Notes: a model not told the origin generated them from the sequence alone. DNA of 21,687 bases from an uncultured Granulicatella sp. (GCF_938030755.1 NZ_CALHIF010000045.1:1-21687); one strand, 5' to 3'. Positions 7,752 through 15,467 are shown, counted from the stretch's first letter. Translations and numbers: made by a program.

Positions 7752-8822
7752 TTAGTTTCTAAAGATTTTTGCTTCAAGGAAGAGATCGTTGTAAAGGCCT
7801 AATAGGTCGGTTCCTAAGTTTTCGTAAACCTCCATCTTACTCATCGCCTCTTCTGTCGGGTAAAAACTCTCATCCGAAGTAATGTCTTCTGGCAATAATG
7901 CTAGTGCATCTTTATTTGGAGTGGCATATCCTACATATTTCGCATTTTGAGCCGCCACCTCTGGACGCAACATGAAGTTGATAAACGCATAGGCGCCTTC
8001 CTTATTGCCCACTGTTTTTGGAATGACAATATTATCAAACCATAAATTCGTTCCTTCGCTTGGAACTACATAGGCAAGGTTTTCATTTTCGCTCATCATC
8101 TTGGCAGCTTCCCCTGAGAATGTCACCGCAATATTCGCTTCTTCTTGAATCATATATGTCTTCATTTCGTCGGCAATAATGGCTTTCGCATTTGGCATTA
8201 ACGTCTTCAAGAACTTGCCCGCCTCTTTCACAATGGTTTCATCTTTTTCGTTTAAAGAGTAGCCTTGTGTTTGAAGTGCAATCCCCATCATTTCACGGGC
8301 GCCATCAATGAATAAGATCGAATCTTTAAATTCTTCCTTCCATAAATCTCTCCACTCACTAATGGTTCCTTCGGGATAGACATTTTTATTGTATACAATC
8401 CCTAAAGTTCCCCAGAAATAAGGAATACTATACGTATTATCCGGGTCAAAAGACTGATGAAGGAAACGTGGATCAATATGTTCTATGCCTTTGATTTTCG
8501 AATAGTCTAATTTCTCTAATAGATTTTCTTGAACCATTTTATGAATCGTATATTCACTTGGAATAGCGACATCATAATTTGTTCCGCCTTGCTTAATCTT
8601 GGTTAACATGGCTTCGTTCGAATCAAAGGTTTCATAGATGACTTTATATCCAGTTTCCTCTTCGAATTGAGCAATCAACGCTGGATCAATATAGTCTCCC
8701 CAGTTATAAACGATAATCGTTTCTGGGCTACCAGCTGTCGCCGTTTCAAAGTTTTTACGAACTCCAAACAGCAATAGGCAAGAAACTAAAATCGCCCCGA
8801 TTAAGAGCGTTAGTCGCTTCAT
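7752..8822 (-). CDS. potD: Spermidine/putrescine-binding protein PotD
   Basis: Extracytoplasmic polyamine receptor of the PotABCD importer, 356 residues, the family size. After the N-terminal hydrophobic segment the mature protein opens with IIVYNWGDYIDPALI (residues 36-50), the PotD signature. YETFDSNEAMLTKIKQGG, DVAIPSEYTIHKM, IPYFWGTLGIVYN and LWFDNIVIPK follow, the last from the ligand-binding cleft. The N-terminus is unusual: a lipobox-like LVSC puts Cys15 in the middle of the hydrophobic stretch, not at its end. Anchoring could thus be by lipid or by an uncleaved signal anchor. The ATG overlaps the potC stop (ATGA), so it is the last gene of the operon and is followed by a terminator. 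Confidence 0.96.
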   Translation of the reverse strand: MKRLTLLIGAILVSCLLLFGVRKNFETATAGSPETIIVYNWGDYIDPALIAQFEEETGYKVIYETFDSNEAMLTKIKQGGTNYDVAIPSEYTIHKMVQENLLEKLDYSKIKGIEHIDPRFLHQSFDPDNTYSIPYFWGTLGIVYNKNVYPEGTISEWRDLWKEEFKDSILFIDGAREMMGIALQTQGYSLNEKDETIVKEAGKFLKTLMPNAKAIIADEMKTYMIQEEANIAVTFSGEAAKMMSENENLAYVVPSEGTNLWFDNIVIPKTVGNKEGAYAFINFMLRPEVAAQNAKYVGYATPNKDALALLPEDITSDESFYPTEEAMSKMEVYENLGTDLLGLYNDLFLEAKIFRN

Positions 8823-9655
8823 AATGTGACTCCTTTCAATAAGTCACTCTCAGAAGTCTTCCCATTCAATCGTTTTTGTTGGAATTTTTGAATGAAGTAA
8901 TAGCCAATCACGAGGGATAATGAGAATAGGAACATCAACGTACTTAAAGCATTGATTTCTAAACTAATCCCTTGACGCGCACGTGAGTAGATTTCAACGG
9001 CAATTGTTGAGAATCCATTCCCTGTTACGAAGAATGTCACGGCAAAGTCATCTAATGAATACGTAAATGCCATAAAGAATCCACTAAGAATTCCTGGTGT
9101 AATCGATGGCAACACGATGCGTGTTAACACTTGAGAACTTGTTGCTCCTAAGTCACGAGCCGCTGTAATCATTGATGGATTCATTTCAGATAATTTTGGT
9201 AAAACCATTAACACGACAATTGGAATATTAAACGCAATATGAGCAAGCAGTACAGACATGAAGCCGAGTTTAAATCCTACGACTGTAAATAGAATCAATA
9301 AACTTGCCCCGATGATAACGTCTGGCGATACCATCAAAATATTGTTAAATCCTAATAGGACTTGCTTGTGATGGTTGGAACGGATGTAATGAATCATGAT
9401 AGCTCCAAGTGTTCCAATCACAGTCGCTATGAGTGATGATAATAGTGCAAGAATCAGTGTATCAAGCACAATCCCGATTAATCGCGTATCCGCTAAAACA
9501 GCTTCATAATGCTTTAAAGTGAACTCTTCAAAACCATTCATGCTTCCAGCACTGTTAAAGGAATAAAAAATCAAGTAAAAAATAGGCGCATATAAGACGA
9601 CAAATACAAACACTAAGTAGAGATTACTCCACTTGTTATTATTTTCTAATTTCAT
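8819..9655 (-). CDS. potC: Spermidine/putrescine ABC transporter permease PotC
   Basis: One of the two inner-membrane channel subunits of the polyamine importer, 278 residues with about six transmembrane segments. The first is YLVFVFVVLYAPIFYLIFYSF at about 14-34. The permease EAA-type cytoplasmic loop, AARDLGATSSQVLTRIVLP (about residues 164-182), contacts the PotA ATPase. SGFFMAFTYSLDDFAVTFF is characteristic of PotC. Its start overlaps the end of potB by four bases (ATGA) and its end overlaps potD in the same way, indicating translational coupling. Confidence 0.95.
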   Translation of the reverse strand: MKLENNNKWSNLYLVFVFVVLYAPIFYLIFYSFNSAGSMNGFEEFTLKHYEAVLADTRLIGIVLDTLILALLSSLIATVIGTLGAIMIHYIRSNHHKQVLLGFNNILMVSPDVIIGASLLILFTVVGFKLGFMSVLLAHIAFNIPIVVLMVLPKLSEMNPSMITAARDLGATSSQVLTRIVLPSITPGILSGFFMAFTYSLDDFAVTFFVTGNGFSTIAVEIYSRARQGISLEINALSTLMFLFSLSLVIGYYFIQKFQQKRLNGKTSESDLLKGVTL

Positions 9656-10464
9656 TCTGATACGCCTCCTTTTTTACGATCTCTTGTAACAAACATTAAA
9701 ATAATCATCGCTACGATTAATACCACGCCGATGGTTGACCCCATTCCCCAGTTTTGTGTTACGAGGAAGTGTTGCTCAACGGCTGTACCCAGTGTAATGA
9801 CGCGGTTTCCTCCAATTAAACGAGTCAACATGAAGAGTGAGAGTGATGGAATAAATACCGCTTGTACGCCACTTCGAACCCCGTTCATTGTTAATGGGAA
9901 GATAACTCGTCTAAAGGTATCCCATTTCGTCGCACCTAAGTCGCGACTGGCCGCAATCAGAGAGCCTGGCAATTCTTCAATAGAGTTGAAGATTGGCAAA
10001 ATCATAAATGGTAACTCGATATACGCTGCTACCGTTAAGAAACTGAAGTCTGTAAACAAGAACTCTTGTGGTGCAATTCCAAATAAGGAAAGGAATTGGT
10101 TAACTGTTCCTGTTTGACTAAAGATTCCAATAAATGCATAGGCTTTTAATAAGAGGTTAACCCATGTAGGCAAAATAATTAATAAGAGCCATAATTGTTT
10201 ATGTTTTGTACGACTAAGGAAAAGCGCTGTTGGATAACTAATTAGCAATGTTACTAGAGTGACTAGAAATGCATACCAAACAGAATTGAACGTCATTTCT
10301 AAATAGTTCCCTGACGCAAAATAGTTTATATAATTTCCAACAGTTGCTTGTCCATTAATGTCGAAGAATGATTTATAAAAAATCATTCCAAGCGGTGTTA
10401 CTACGAATAATAACAACCAAATAAAGTATGGAATGGAAAATAAGAAACGAGATTGTTTAGTCAT
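9652..10464 (-). CDS. potB: Spermidine/putrescine ABC transporter permease PotB
   Basis: Partner membrane subunit of PotC, 270 residues with about six predicted transmembrane segments. The first is FSIPYFIWLLLFVVTPLGMI at about residues 9-28. The EAA loop is AASRDLGATKWDTFRRVIFP, the site expected to dock onto PotA. The PotB-typical DFSFLTVAAYIELPFMILP lies just before it. The start overlaps the 3' end of potA by eight bases and the stop overlaps the potC start, in keeping with a tightly packed operon. B and C were assigned by gene order and by the PotB versus PotC sequence signatures. Confidence 0.94.
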   Translation of the reverse strand: MTKQSRFLFSIPYFIWLLLFVVTPLGMIFYKSFFDINGQATVGNYINYFASGNYLEMTFNSVWYAFLVTLVTLLISYPTALFLSRTKHKQLWLLLIILPTWVNLLLKAYAFIGIFSQTGTVNQFLSLFGIAPQEFLFTDFSFLTVAAYIELPFMILPIFNSIEELPGSLIAASRDLGATKWDTFRRVIFPLTMNGVRSGVQAVFIPSLSLFMLTRLIGGNRVITLGTAVEQHFLVTQNWGMGSTIGVVLIVAMIILMFVTRDRKKGGVSE

Positions 10465-11563
10465 TTTCTTCTACCTCGTCTTCGTAGCTTTCTAGACGAG
10501 CGTCGAAGTCTTCTTCACTTTCTCCAAAACGCATTACGTGGATATCCTGTGGTTCAAAGTATAAGCCCACTTTTGATCCTACTTCTGCTTTACGAGTGGA
10601 GTGAATCATCCATTCATTGCCATTTTCGTCATAGCAGATGATTTCGTAGTGAACCCCACGGAATAACTGAGTATCTACTTCAACGGTTAATTTTCCTTTT
10701 TCAATCGTCGTTAACGCTAAATCTTCTGGACGAATCACGATTTCAACTTTTTCGTTTGGACGCATTCCGGCATCGGCACACTCGAATTCTTTGCCAACGA
10801 ATTCTACAAGGTAGTCTTCCTTCATGATTCCATCAACGATATTACTTTCACCGATAAAGTCCGCAACGAAGCGGTTAATTGGCTCATCGTAAATATCTAC
10901 TGGCGTTCCTGATTGAATGACTTCCCCTTTACTCATAACGAAGATTTCGTCACTCATCGCTAACGCTTCTTCTTGGTCATGCGTTACGAAGATAAATGTG
11001 ATGCCTAGACGTTGTTGCAATTCACGAAGTTCATATTGCATGTCTGTACGAAGTTTTAAGTCTAACGCTGATAATGGCTCATCGAGTAGTAGTACTTCTG
11101 GTTCATTGACAAGCGCACGGGCGATGGCTACACGTTGTTGTTGTCCACCAGACATTTGTGAGATTTCACGGTTTTCATACCCAGATAATTGCACCATTTT
11201 TAAAGCATCTGCTACTTTTTCTTTAATGATGTTTTCAGGAGTTTTCTTTAAGCGTAAGCCGAACGCGATGTTTTCGAATACGTTCATATGTGGGAATAAT
11301 GCGTAGTCTTGGAAGACTGTATTTACTTTACGTTTGTTCGGCGGAAGTTTTGTAACGTCTTCCCCGTTTAAAGTCACTTTTCCGTTTGATACATCTGTAA
11401 ATCCAGCAATGATACGTAAGATCGTTGTCTTACCGCATCCTGAAGGCCCTAGTAATGTATAGAATTTTCCTTTTTCGATTTCGAAATTAATATTTTTTAA
11501 TACATGAGTATCCTCATAAAATTTGTTCACATTCTCAAATGAGATAATGGTGTTGTTTGACAT
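10457..11563 (-). CDS. potA: Spermidine/putrescine ABC transporter ATP-binding protein PotA
   Basis: Cytoplasmic ATPase that powers polyamine import, 368 residues from the chosen start. It has Walker A GPSGCGKTT (about 39-47), a Q-loop in FQDYALFPHMNVFENIAFGL, signature MSGGQQQRVAIARAL, Walker B VLLLDEPLSALD, and switch His in FVTHDQEEALAMSD. The C-terminal third is a TOBE-type regulatory domain (EIVIRPEDLAL onwards) as in PotA/MalK-like subunits. An in-frame GTG lies three codons upstream (11572), but the ATG at 11563 has AGGTG six bases ahead and starts MSNNTIISFENVNKFYED, so I prefer it. It lies 22 bp after the regulator gene in the same operon. Confidence 0.95.
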   Translation of the reverse strand: MSNNTIISFENVNKFYEDTHVLKNINFEIEKGKFYTLLGPSGCGKTTILRIIAGFTDVSNGKVTLNGEDVTKLPPNKRKVNTVFQDYALFPHMNVFENIAFGLRLKKTPENIIKEKVADALKMVQLSGYENREISQMSGGQQQRVAIARALVNEPEVLLLDEPLSALDLKLRTDMQYELRELQQRLGITFIFVTHDQEEALAMSDEIFVMSKGEVIQSGTPVDIYDEPINRFVADFIGESNIVDGIMKEDYLVEFVGKEFECADAGMRPNEKVEIVIRPEDLALTTIEKGKLTVEVDTQLFRGVHYEIICYDENGNEWMIHSTRKAEVGSKVGLYFEPQDIHVMRFGESEEDFDARLESYEDEVEEND

Positions 11564-11585
11564 TGCTAGCACCTAACTTTCTTTA

Positions 11586-12128
11586 TTATAAATAGGAATC
11601 TGTTGCCACGACTAACACTTTAGAAGTCGTTTTACCAGCATTACTAATTTGATGTTTGGCTTTTGCCTCGAAATAGAACGATTCTCCCTTAGAGACTATT
11701 TCGACTTGTTTTCCGACTTTGACTTGAACAGAACCTTCAAGTACATACCCAAATGTCTCTGACAGTGAAGGTTGGAATGTTTTATACGCTCCTCCAACTT
11801 GAAACTCCAGAATCACGGGTTCCATCTCATGCTCATTTGAATCTGGGTTGAGCCATGTCACCGTAGTATGGTGTTTAGCATCTTCCATCATTGTCATATC
11901 TTCCTCACGGTAAATCGTGAGTGCTTCTTCAGGACCTTCATCAAAAAAATCTGCAGCAGGACACCCTAATACTTCTAAAATATCAAAGAATGTATCCATG
12001 GATGGCGAGCTCAAATCATTTTCTAATTGCGAAATATATCCCTTTGACAAATCTGTTCTCTCCGCTAACTCTTCTTGCGTTAGTCCCTTTTGAATTCGCA
12101 AGGCACGCAGTTGATGTCCGATTTCCAT
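11586..12128 (-). CDS. XRE-family transcriptional regulator with C-terminal cupin domain (PuuR-like)
   Basis: A 180-residue two-domain regulator. Residues 5-60 are a Cro/CI-type helix-turn-helix: LRALRIQKGLTQEELAERTD then LSKGYISQLENDLSSPSMDT as recognition region. Residues about 105-178 form a cupin barrel (GYVLEGSVQVKVGKQVEIVS, then GESFYFEAKAKHQISNAG), the likely effector-sensing part. This architecture, placed first in a potABCD operon, is common in Lactobacillales, and the PuuR/polyamine regulators share it. I infer that it senses polyamine status and controls its own operon. The ATG at 12128 has AAAGGAGAAG six bases upstream. A good promoter and a palindrome suited to an operator lie directly upstream. 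Confidence 0.9.
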   Translation of the reverse strand: MEIGHQLRALRIQKGLTQEELAERTDLSKGYISQLENDLSSPSMDTFFDILEVLGCPAADFFDEGPEEALTIYREEDMTMMEDAKHHTTVTWLNPDSNEHEMEPVILEFQVGGAYKTFQPSLSETFGYVLEGSVQVKVGKQVEIVSKGESFYFEAKAKHQISNAGKTTSKVLVVATDSYL

Positions 12129-12141
12129 TGTCTTCTCCTTT

Positions 12142-12156
12142 TAAACTAATTGTTTA
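12142..12156. promoter_or_regulatory. Candidate operator of the pot operon
   Basis: Perfect 15-bp palindrome TAAACTAATTGTTTA (5-bp arms, 5-bp centre) lies between the -10 element and the regulator's ribosome site. That is where an auto-repressing XRE protein would bind. Binding is inferred. Confidence 0.45.
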
Positions 12157-12170
12157 CTGACACAAAGATT

Positions 12171-12198
12171 ATTATACATTAAGTTTAGTAATAGTCAA
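12171..12198 (-). promoter_or_regulatory. Sigma-A promoter of the XRE-cupin/potABCD operon
   Basis: Minus strand TTGACT (12193-12198), a 16-bp spacer, TATAAT (12171-12176). Both hexamers are near consensus and lie 43 bp before the regulator's start. Confidence 0.8.
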
Positions 12199-12291
12199 CC
12201 GAAAGAACCTGAAAAAACAGATTTTTTTAGAAGTTTTATTTAGCTTAAGATTGCTATTTTGACAGATATTTATTAGGGGAGATAAAGAGCC

Positions 12292-12313
12292 CAATTATCA
12301 TATATGATAATTG
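12292..12313. repeat. Perfect 22-bp AT-rich palindrome
   Basis: The half-site CAATTATCATA is followed immediately by its exact reverse complement, with no spacer. It lies between the pot promoter and the araC-type gene's terminator. It could be a dyad for a DNA-binding protein; there is no direct evidence for use. Confidence 0.5.
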
Positions 12314-12327
12314 AATGGAAAATAAAA

Positions 12328-12370
12328 AAATCAAAATTAACTTAAAAGTTAATTTTGATTTTTTCTTTTT
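12328..12370 (-). terminator. Terminator of the AraC/GyrI-type regulator gene (bidirectional form)
   Basis: AAAATCAAAATTAACTT and its complement form a long stem with a 2-4 nt loop, flanked by T runs in both directions (a T-rich tail on minus at 12321-12330). It begins a few bases past the stop of the regulator gene. Confidence 0.8.
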
Positions 12371-12378
12371 ATTCAGTT

Positions 12379-13221
12379 TTAAGCTTTTACAATCGGAATC
12401 CACAATTCCATTTTATAATCAGGACTCGCCATATCTCCTTCGTAATAATATTCAAAGTCTGGAGCTCCCGAATGCATATAACCGTGCTCAGGCATAAAGA
12501 CCTCCATTGCGTATTTCCATCCTTGATGAATACACTCTGGAACCGGACCTGTTAGTTCAATAATCGCATACTCTGCTTCAGGGACCTCAATAATGTCGAG
12601 ACCTAACTCCTGTGCTTTTTTTGAATCTGTAATCACATATCCTGCTAAATAATTTATCTCACTTGGATCTTGAACATCATGACACATCCCTACACTCTCT
12701 CCAGTTCCAATCTTAGCTAATTGTTCATGAGAGTACCTTGAATAGAACTCTCCCCATACACTTGGGCAAAGGGATGCATTAATGCTTTGTTTATTCAGAC
12801 CTGCCACCGTAAAGGCTTTTTTGTTTTCGATTTTGATATTCATACTTCTTCCTCCTTTGACACTCAATGCCAATTGCAATCGTGAAACAATTTTAAACGG
12901 TTTCCCATGTCGTACTTCTGAAGGAGAAAATCCATGAAAATTCTTGAATGCCGCTCCAAATGAGTCTGAATTTTCATAACCAAATCTAAATGCAATATCT
13001 ATAATTTTTTCATTAGAATCTCGTAACACAATCGCAGCTTCTGTTAATCTCCTACTTCTAAGATAATCAGAGAGCGTGGTCTGCGTTAGGATTGAAAATA
13101 GCCGGCTAAACATTGGATAAGAGTATCCAGATAAGGTTAAAATTCTCTTTTCATCAATATCCTCTTCTAGAACGGTCTCAAGATAATCAATGGTTCGATT
13201 AAAAGAATGCATCATATTCAT
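12379..13221 (-). CDS. AraC-family regulator with GyrI-like effector-binding domain
   Basis: A 280-residue regulator in the Rob/BmrR-like arrangement. The N-terminal ~100 residues are an AraC helix-turn-helix pair (KRILTLSGYSYPMFSRLFS, then IIDIAFRFGYENSDSFGAAF and FKNFHGFSPSEVR, the classic second-helix region). Residues from about 125 onwards form a GyrI-like (SOUL/AraC_E_bind) ligand pocket: NKKAFTVAGL, VWGEFYSRY, YAIIELTGPVPECIHQGWKY and ending YKMELWIPI. Such proteins bind small hydrophobic or cationic compounds and activate efflux or stress genes; the ligand here is unknown. The frame opens two codons earlier, but GGAGG abuts that ATG. The ATG at 13221 has the correct seven-base spacing, so I use it. 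No obvious target gene lies beside it. Confidence 0.88.
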   Translation of the reverse strand: MNMMHSFNRTIDYLETVLEEDIDEKRILTLSGYSYPMFSRLFSILTQTTLSDYLRSRRLTEAAIVLRDSNEKIIDIAFRFGYENSDSFGAAFKNFHGFSPSEVRHGKPFKIVSRLQLALSVKGGRSMNIKIENKKAFTVAGLNKQSINASLCPSVWGEFYSRYSHEQLAKIGTGESVGMCHDVQDPSEINYLAGYVITDSKKAQELGLDIIEVPEAEYAIIELTGPVPECIHQGWKYAMEVFMPEHGYMHSGAPDFEYYYEGDMASPDYKMELWIPIVKA

Positions 13222-13326
13222 CTTCATTCCTCCTTCAACATTATTCTAAGCCTTTCTTTTTAAACATACCCTATATTTTTTGTACAAACTATCACTGAAT
13301 TCATTACTTCTATTATTTTCAACCAT

Positions 13327-13332
13327 ATTATA
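13327..13332 (-). promoter_or_regulatory. Candidate -10 element of the AraC/GyrI-type gene
   Basis: Minus strand TATAAT about 105 bp upstream of the start codon, with no clear -35. It implies a ~100-nt leader. Tentative. Confidence 0.35.
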
Positions 13333-13370
13333 CTAAATCATTGAACCGAAAAATAGTAGAGATTCTGTAT

Positions 13371-13409
13371 AAACCAAAAGGGATTCGCTTGGCGAATCTC
13401 TTTTGGTTT
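13371..13409 (-). terminator. Strong 18-bp hairpin ending the adcA/repeat transcript
   Basis: AAACCAAAAGGGATTCGC pairs with its complement (one G·T pair) around a TTG loop. The T-rich arm falls at the 3' end on either strand, so it may end transcription from adcA on minus and insulate the araC-type promoter. No long separate T tract follows. Confidence 0.6.
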
Positions 13410-13428
13410 TGATGAAGTTAAACTTGGG

Positions 13429-13703
13429 TGCGACCACTCACCCGTGTATCCTGATAGTTGAGTTCGAAAAGGCAGAAACGACGTCCACTTCAACAAACAT
13501 CCGCACGACCCGTTCCGAGTCCTTTGCGTTACTCCGGTCCAGTGTTTCAGTCCTGAGCGTTCGCCCTCGTATGCTGTTTAGTCGAGCTCACAATCGCAGA
13601 AATGGCGTGCGTTTCCCGAAACATCCGCAGAACGTTTCACGTTCCTTCCGGTGTTCCGGTCCAACGTTCCATTTCTAAACGCGATTGCTCGCATCCTGTT
13701 TTT
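13429..13703 (-). repeat. Two diverged tandem ~125-bp structured repeats (plus a partial third end) behind adcA
   Basis: Unit A (13455-13578) and unit B (13579-13703) align end to end at roughly 65-70% identity by eye. They share GCAGAAA, AAACATCCGCA, CCGGTCCA and a (C/T)CG(C/T)AT(C/G)CTGTTT end. A matching end block precedes A at 13429-13454, suggesting a third, mostly lost unit. B folds as a cloverleaf: CAATCGC+AGAAATGG (13591-13605) pairs with CCATTTCT+GCGATTG (13669-13687). That stem encloses three hairpins at 13611-13622, 13630-13644 and 13648-13659. The block is about 50% GC, above its surroundings, and ends at the adcA stop codon. A 38-codon frame (minus, 13578-13694) is open in B but is not conserved as protein in A. 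I regard it as a non-coding element. Confidence 0.6.
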
Positions 13704-15229
13704 TAGTGCGCAAGCATTTCTTGTGCGATTTCTAATCCGCTTAGTTTTGTTGGGTAGTATGTTGGCCAGTTATCCATTTCTTCCAGTAGTTTTTCTTGGC
13801 TTTCATTGCCCATGAAGATGTGGAAGTGTTCTGCTTTTACTGGAGCGATGTTATGGTCACTAAACTGAACATATTTTGGTGCTCCTTCAACTGGTGTTAC
13901 TGCTTCAAATAAGTAACGAACACCACGATTTCCTTTTTTATAAGTAAGAATCTTATAGCCAACATATTTATATTCGGCTTTCACCGTTGTTCCATCTTCT
14001 TTTTTGAATTCCATTGTTTTATCAGTGATATTGATATTCGTGATATCTGATTTATATCCCTTAGTATAGTAGTCTTTGAATTCCTCTTTCGTCATTGTCT
14101 TTTTCAATTTTGCTTTATAATCAAATACTTGGTCTAAAGTCCCATCGACTAAATAAGGATATACCGATTGCCATTCGCCTGCATAATCCGATAAAGTACG
14201 ATCTTTCACGGCACTATCTTCAAAGTATCCATTATGAACCGTCTTGTTATCTGTTGTTTTTTCAGGTTGAATGTCTTTTCCCGGTTGATCTGTTGTTTTC
14301 TTCAACGCTGCAAGATTTTCGCGCATTACTGAAATATAGTCTTCCCCTTTATCCATTTGCTCTTTCGTAAGAGACTCAATTGGATTTAAGACCGCAAGCT
14401 CTACTCCAGTTTCATCGGCTAATGTTTTCGCAATTTTTTCAGAAGCATTCTCTTCGAAGTAAATCACTTTAATGTCATTTTCTTTTACATATTTTGTTAA
14501 TTCTGCAAGACGTGAAGCACTTGGTTCTGCCTCAGGTGAAATTCCTGTAATTCCGACTTGGTTTAGATTGTAATCTAATGCTAAATAACGGAATGCCGTA
14601 TGTTGTGTCACAAAATTCTTTTGTTTCGCATCTTTAAATGCATTTGTGTAGTCATTATGCAGTGCGGTTAATTTTTCAATATATGCATTGGCATTCTTCT
14701 CAAATACTTCTTTACGATCTGGGAAAGCTTCGACTAATTGTTTCGTAATGGTTTGAACCATTTTAATCGCACGCTCTGGAGACAACCACACATGAGGATC
14801 GTATTCATGACTATGGCCTTCTTCTGAATGATCATGTTCTTCTTCCTCGCCACCTGGTAGTAATACCATATCTTTTGTTGCACTAATTGGTTTTACTTTA
14901 CTATCAGAGAGTGTCTTTAATACGGTAGGAATCCATGTTTCCATATATTCACTATCATAAACTAGCGCATCCGCTTCACTCATTTTCGCGATTTCTTTTG
15001 CGGAAGGCTCGTAATCATGAGGCTCTACTCCTGCCCCAATCACGAGAGATACGTCTGCTTCATCTCCAACAATATTTTTTGTAAAGTCATAGATTGGATA
15101 AAACGTTGTTGAAATTTTTAGTTTTCCTTGTTTGGTCTGAGTACTTGAAGTGTTTGAATTGTTCGTAGCGCATCCTGCCACAACAAGTAAAAACAACATC
15201 AAAAATCCAATAAAGGTCGTTTTTTTCAT
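13703..15229 (-). CDS. adcA: Zinc ABC transporter substrate-binding lipoprotein AdcA with C-terminal ZinT domain
   Basis: Surface zinc receptor, 508 residues. The signal peptide ends in the lipobox VAGC (Cys20), so it is lipid-anchored. Residues about 36-310 form the ZnuA-like domain, with metal ligands His71 (VEPHDYEPS), His146 (YDPHVWLS) and His210 (VTQHTAFRY). The flexible His-rich loop characteristic of zinc receptors is at 132-146 (HDHSEEGHSH). Residues about 333-508 are a ZinT domain with the His cluster DHN, AEHFHIF (His459, His468, His470). The two-domain fusion is the streptococcal/enterococcal AdcA form. The ATG follows AGGGGACAG. The ATPase and permease (AdcC/AdcB) are not adjacent. 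Its promoter carries a Zur-like box. Confidence 0.96.
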   Translation of the reverse strand: MKKTTFIGFLMLFLLVVAGCATNNSNTSSTQTKQGKLKISTTFYPIYDFTKNIVGDEADVSLVIGAGVEPHDYEPSAKEIAKMSEADALVYDSEYMETWIPTVLKTLSDSKVKPISATKDMVLLPGGEEEEHDHSEEGHSHEYDPHVWLSPERAIKMVQTITKQLVEAFPDRKEVFEKNANAYIEKLTALHNDYTNAFKDAKQKNFVTQHTAFRYLALDYNLNQVGITGISPEAEPSASRLAELTKYVKENDIKVIYFEENASEKIAKTLADETGVELAVLNPIESLTKEQMDKGEDYISVMRENLAALKKTTDQPGKDIQPEKTTDNKTVHNGYFEDSAVKDRTLSDYAGEWQSVYPYLVDGTLDQVFDYKAKLKKTMTKEEFKDYYTKGYKSDITNINITDKTMEFKKEDGTTVKAEYKYVGYKILTYKKGNRGVRYLFEAVTPVEGAPKYVQFSDHNIAPVKAEHFHIFMGNESQEKLLEEMDNWPTYYPTKLSGLEIAQEMLAH

Positions 15230-15252
15230 GATAGTTTCTGTCCCCTTTTCTT

Positions 15253-15273
15253 AAATCGTAATTTTTACGTTTT
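15253..15273. promoter_or_regulatory. Zur-like operator at the adcA promoter
   Basis: Imperfect palindrome with core ACGTAAAAATTACGA on the minus strand, extended by AAA/TTT arms, close to the Bacillus Zur box core (TCGTAATNATTACGA, recalled). It lies just downstream of the -10, over the expected transcription start, so zinc-loaded repressor would block initiation. Streptococci instead use AdcR sites of the TTAAC type, which are not seen here. Confidence 0.65.
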
Positions 15274-15275
15274 AC

Positions 15276-15304
15276 ATTGTAGCATCTATCGTGAAGCATT
15301 GCAA
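15276..15304 (-). promoter_or_regulatory. Sigma-A promoter of adcA
   Basis: Minus strand TTGCAA (15299-15304), a 17-bp spacer, TACAAT (15276-15281), 47 bp before the ATG. Confidence 0.75.
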
Positions 15305-15467
15305 GACTTTTTAATTTTTCTGTTTTCCTGAAAATTCAACTCTAATAGAATCCTTTCCCATACCTCTATAGGGTCTTCAAAGAAAATACATTCAATACAT
15401 GATAATTCTTTTGATTATTTTTTATTACTTTGATTTATTAATTCTATTTATCAAGTCTTTTCAGCAC

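Noticed and set aside
7565..7762. A 65-codon plus-strand open frame in the palindromic element
   Set aside because: It runs through one arm of the inverted repeat and the pot terminator; no ribosome site and low-complexity composition.
13403..13678. A 91-codon plus-strand open frame (starts MVLMKLNLGATTHP)
   Set aside because: It lies across the two diverged structured repeats, has no ribosome site, and does not read the repeats in a conserved way. Its openness reflects the locally higher GC.
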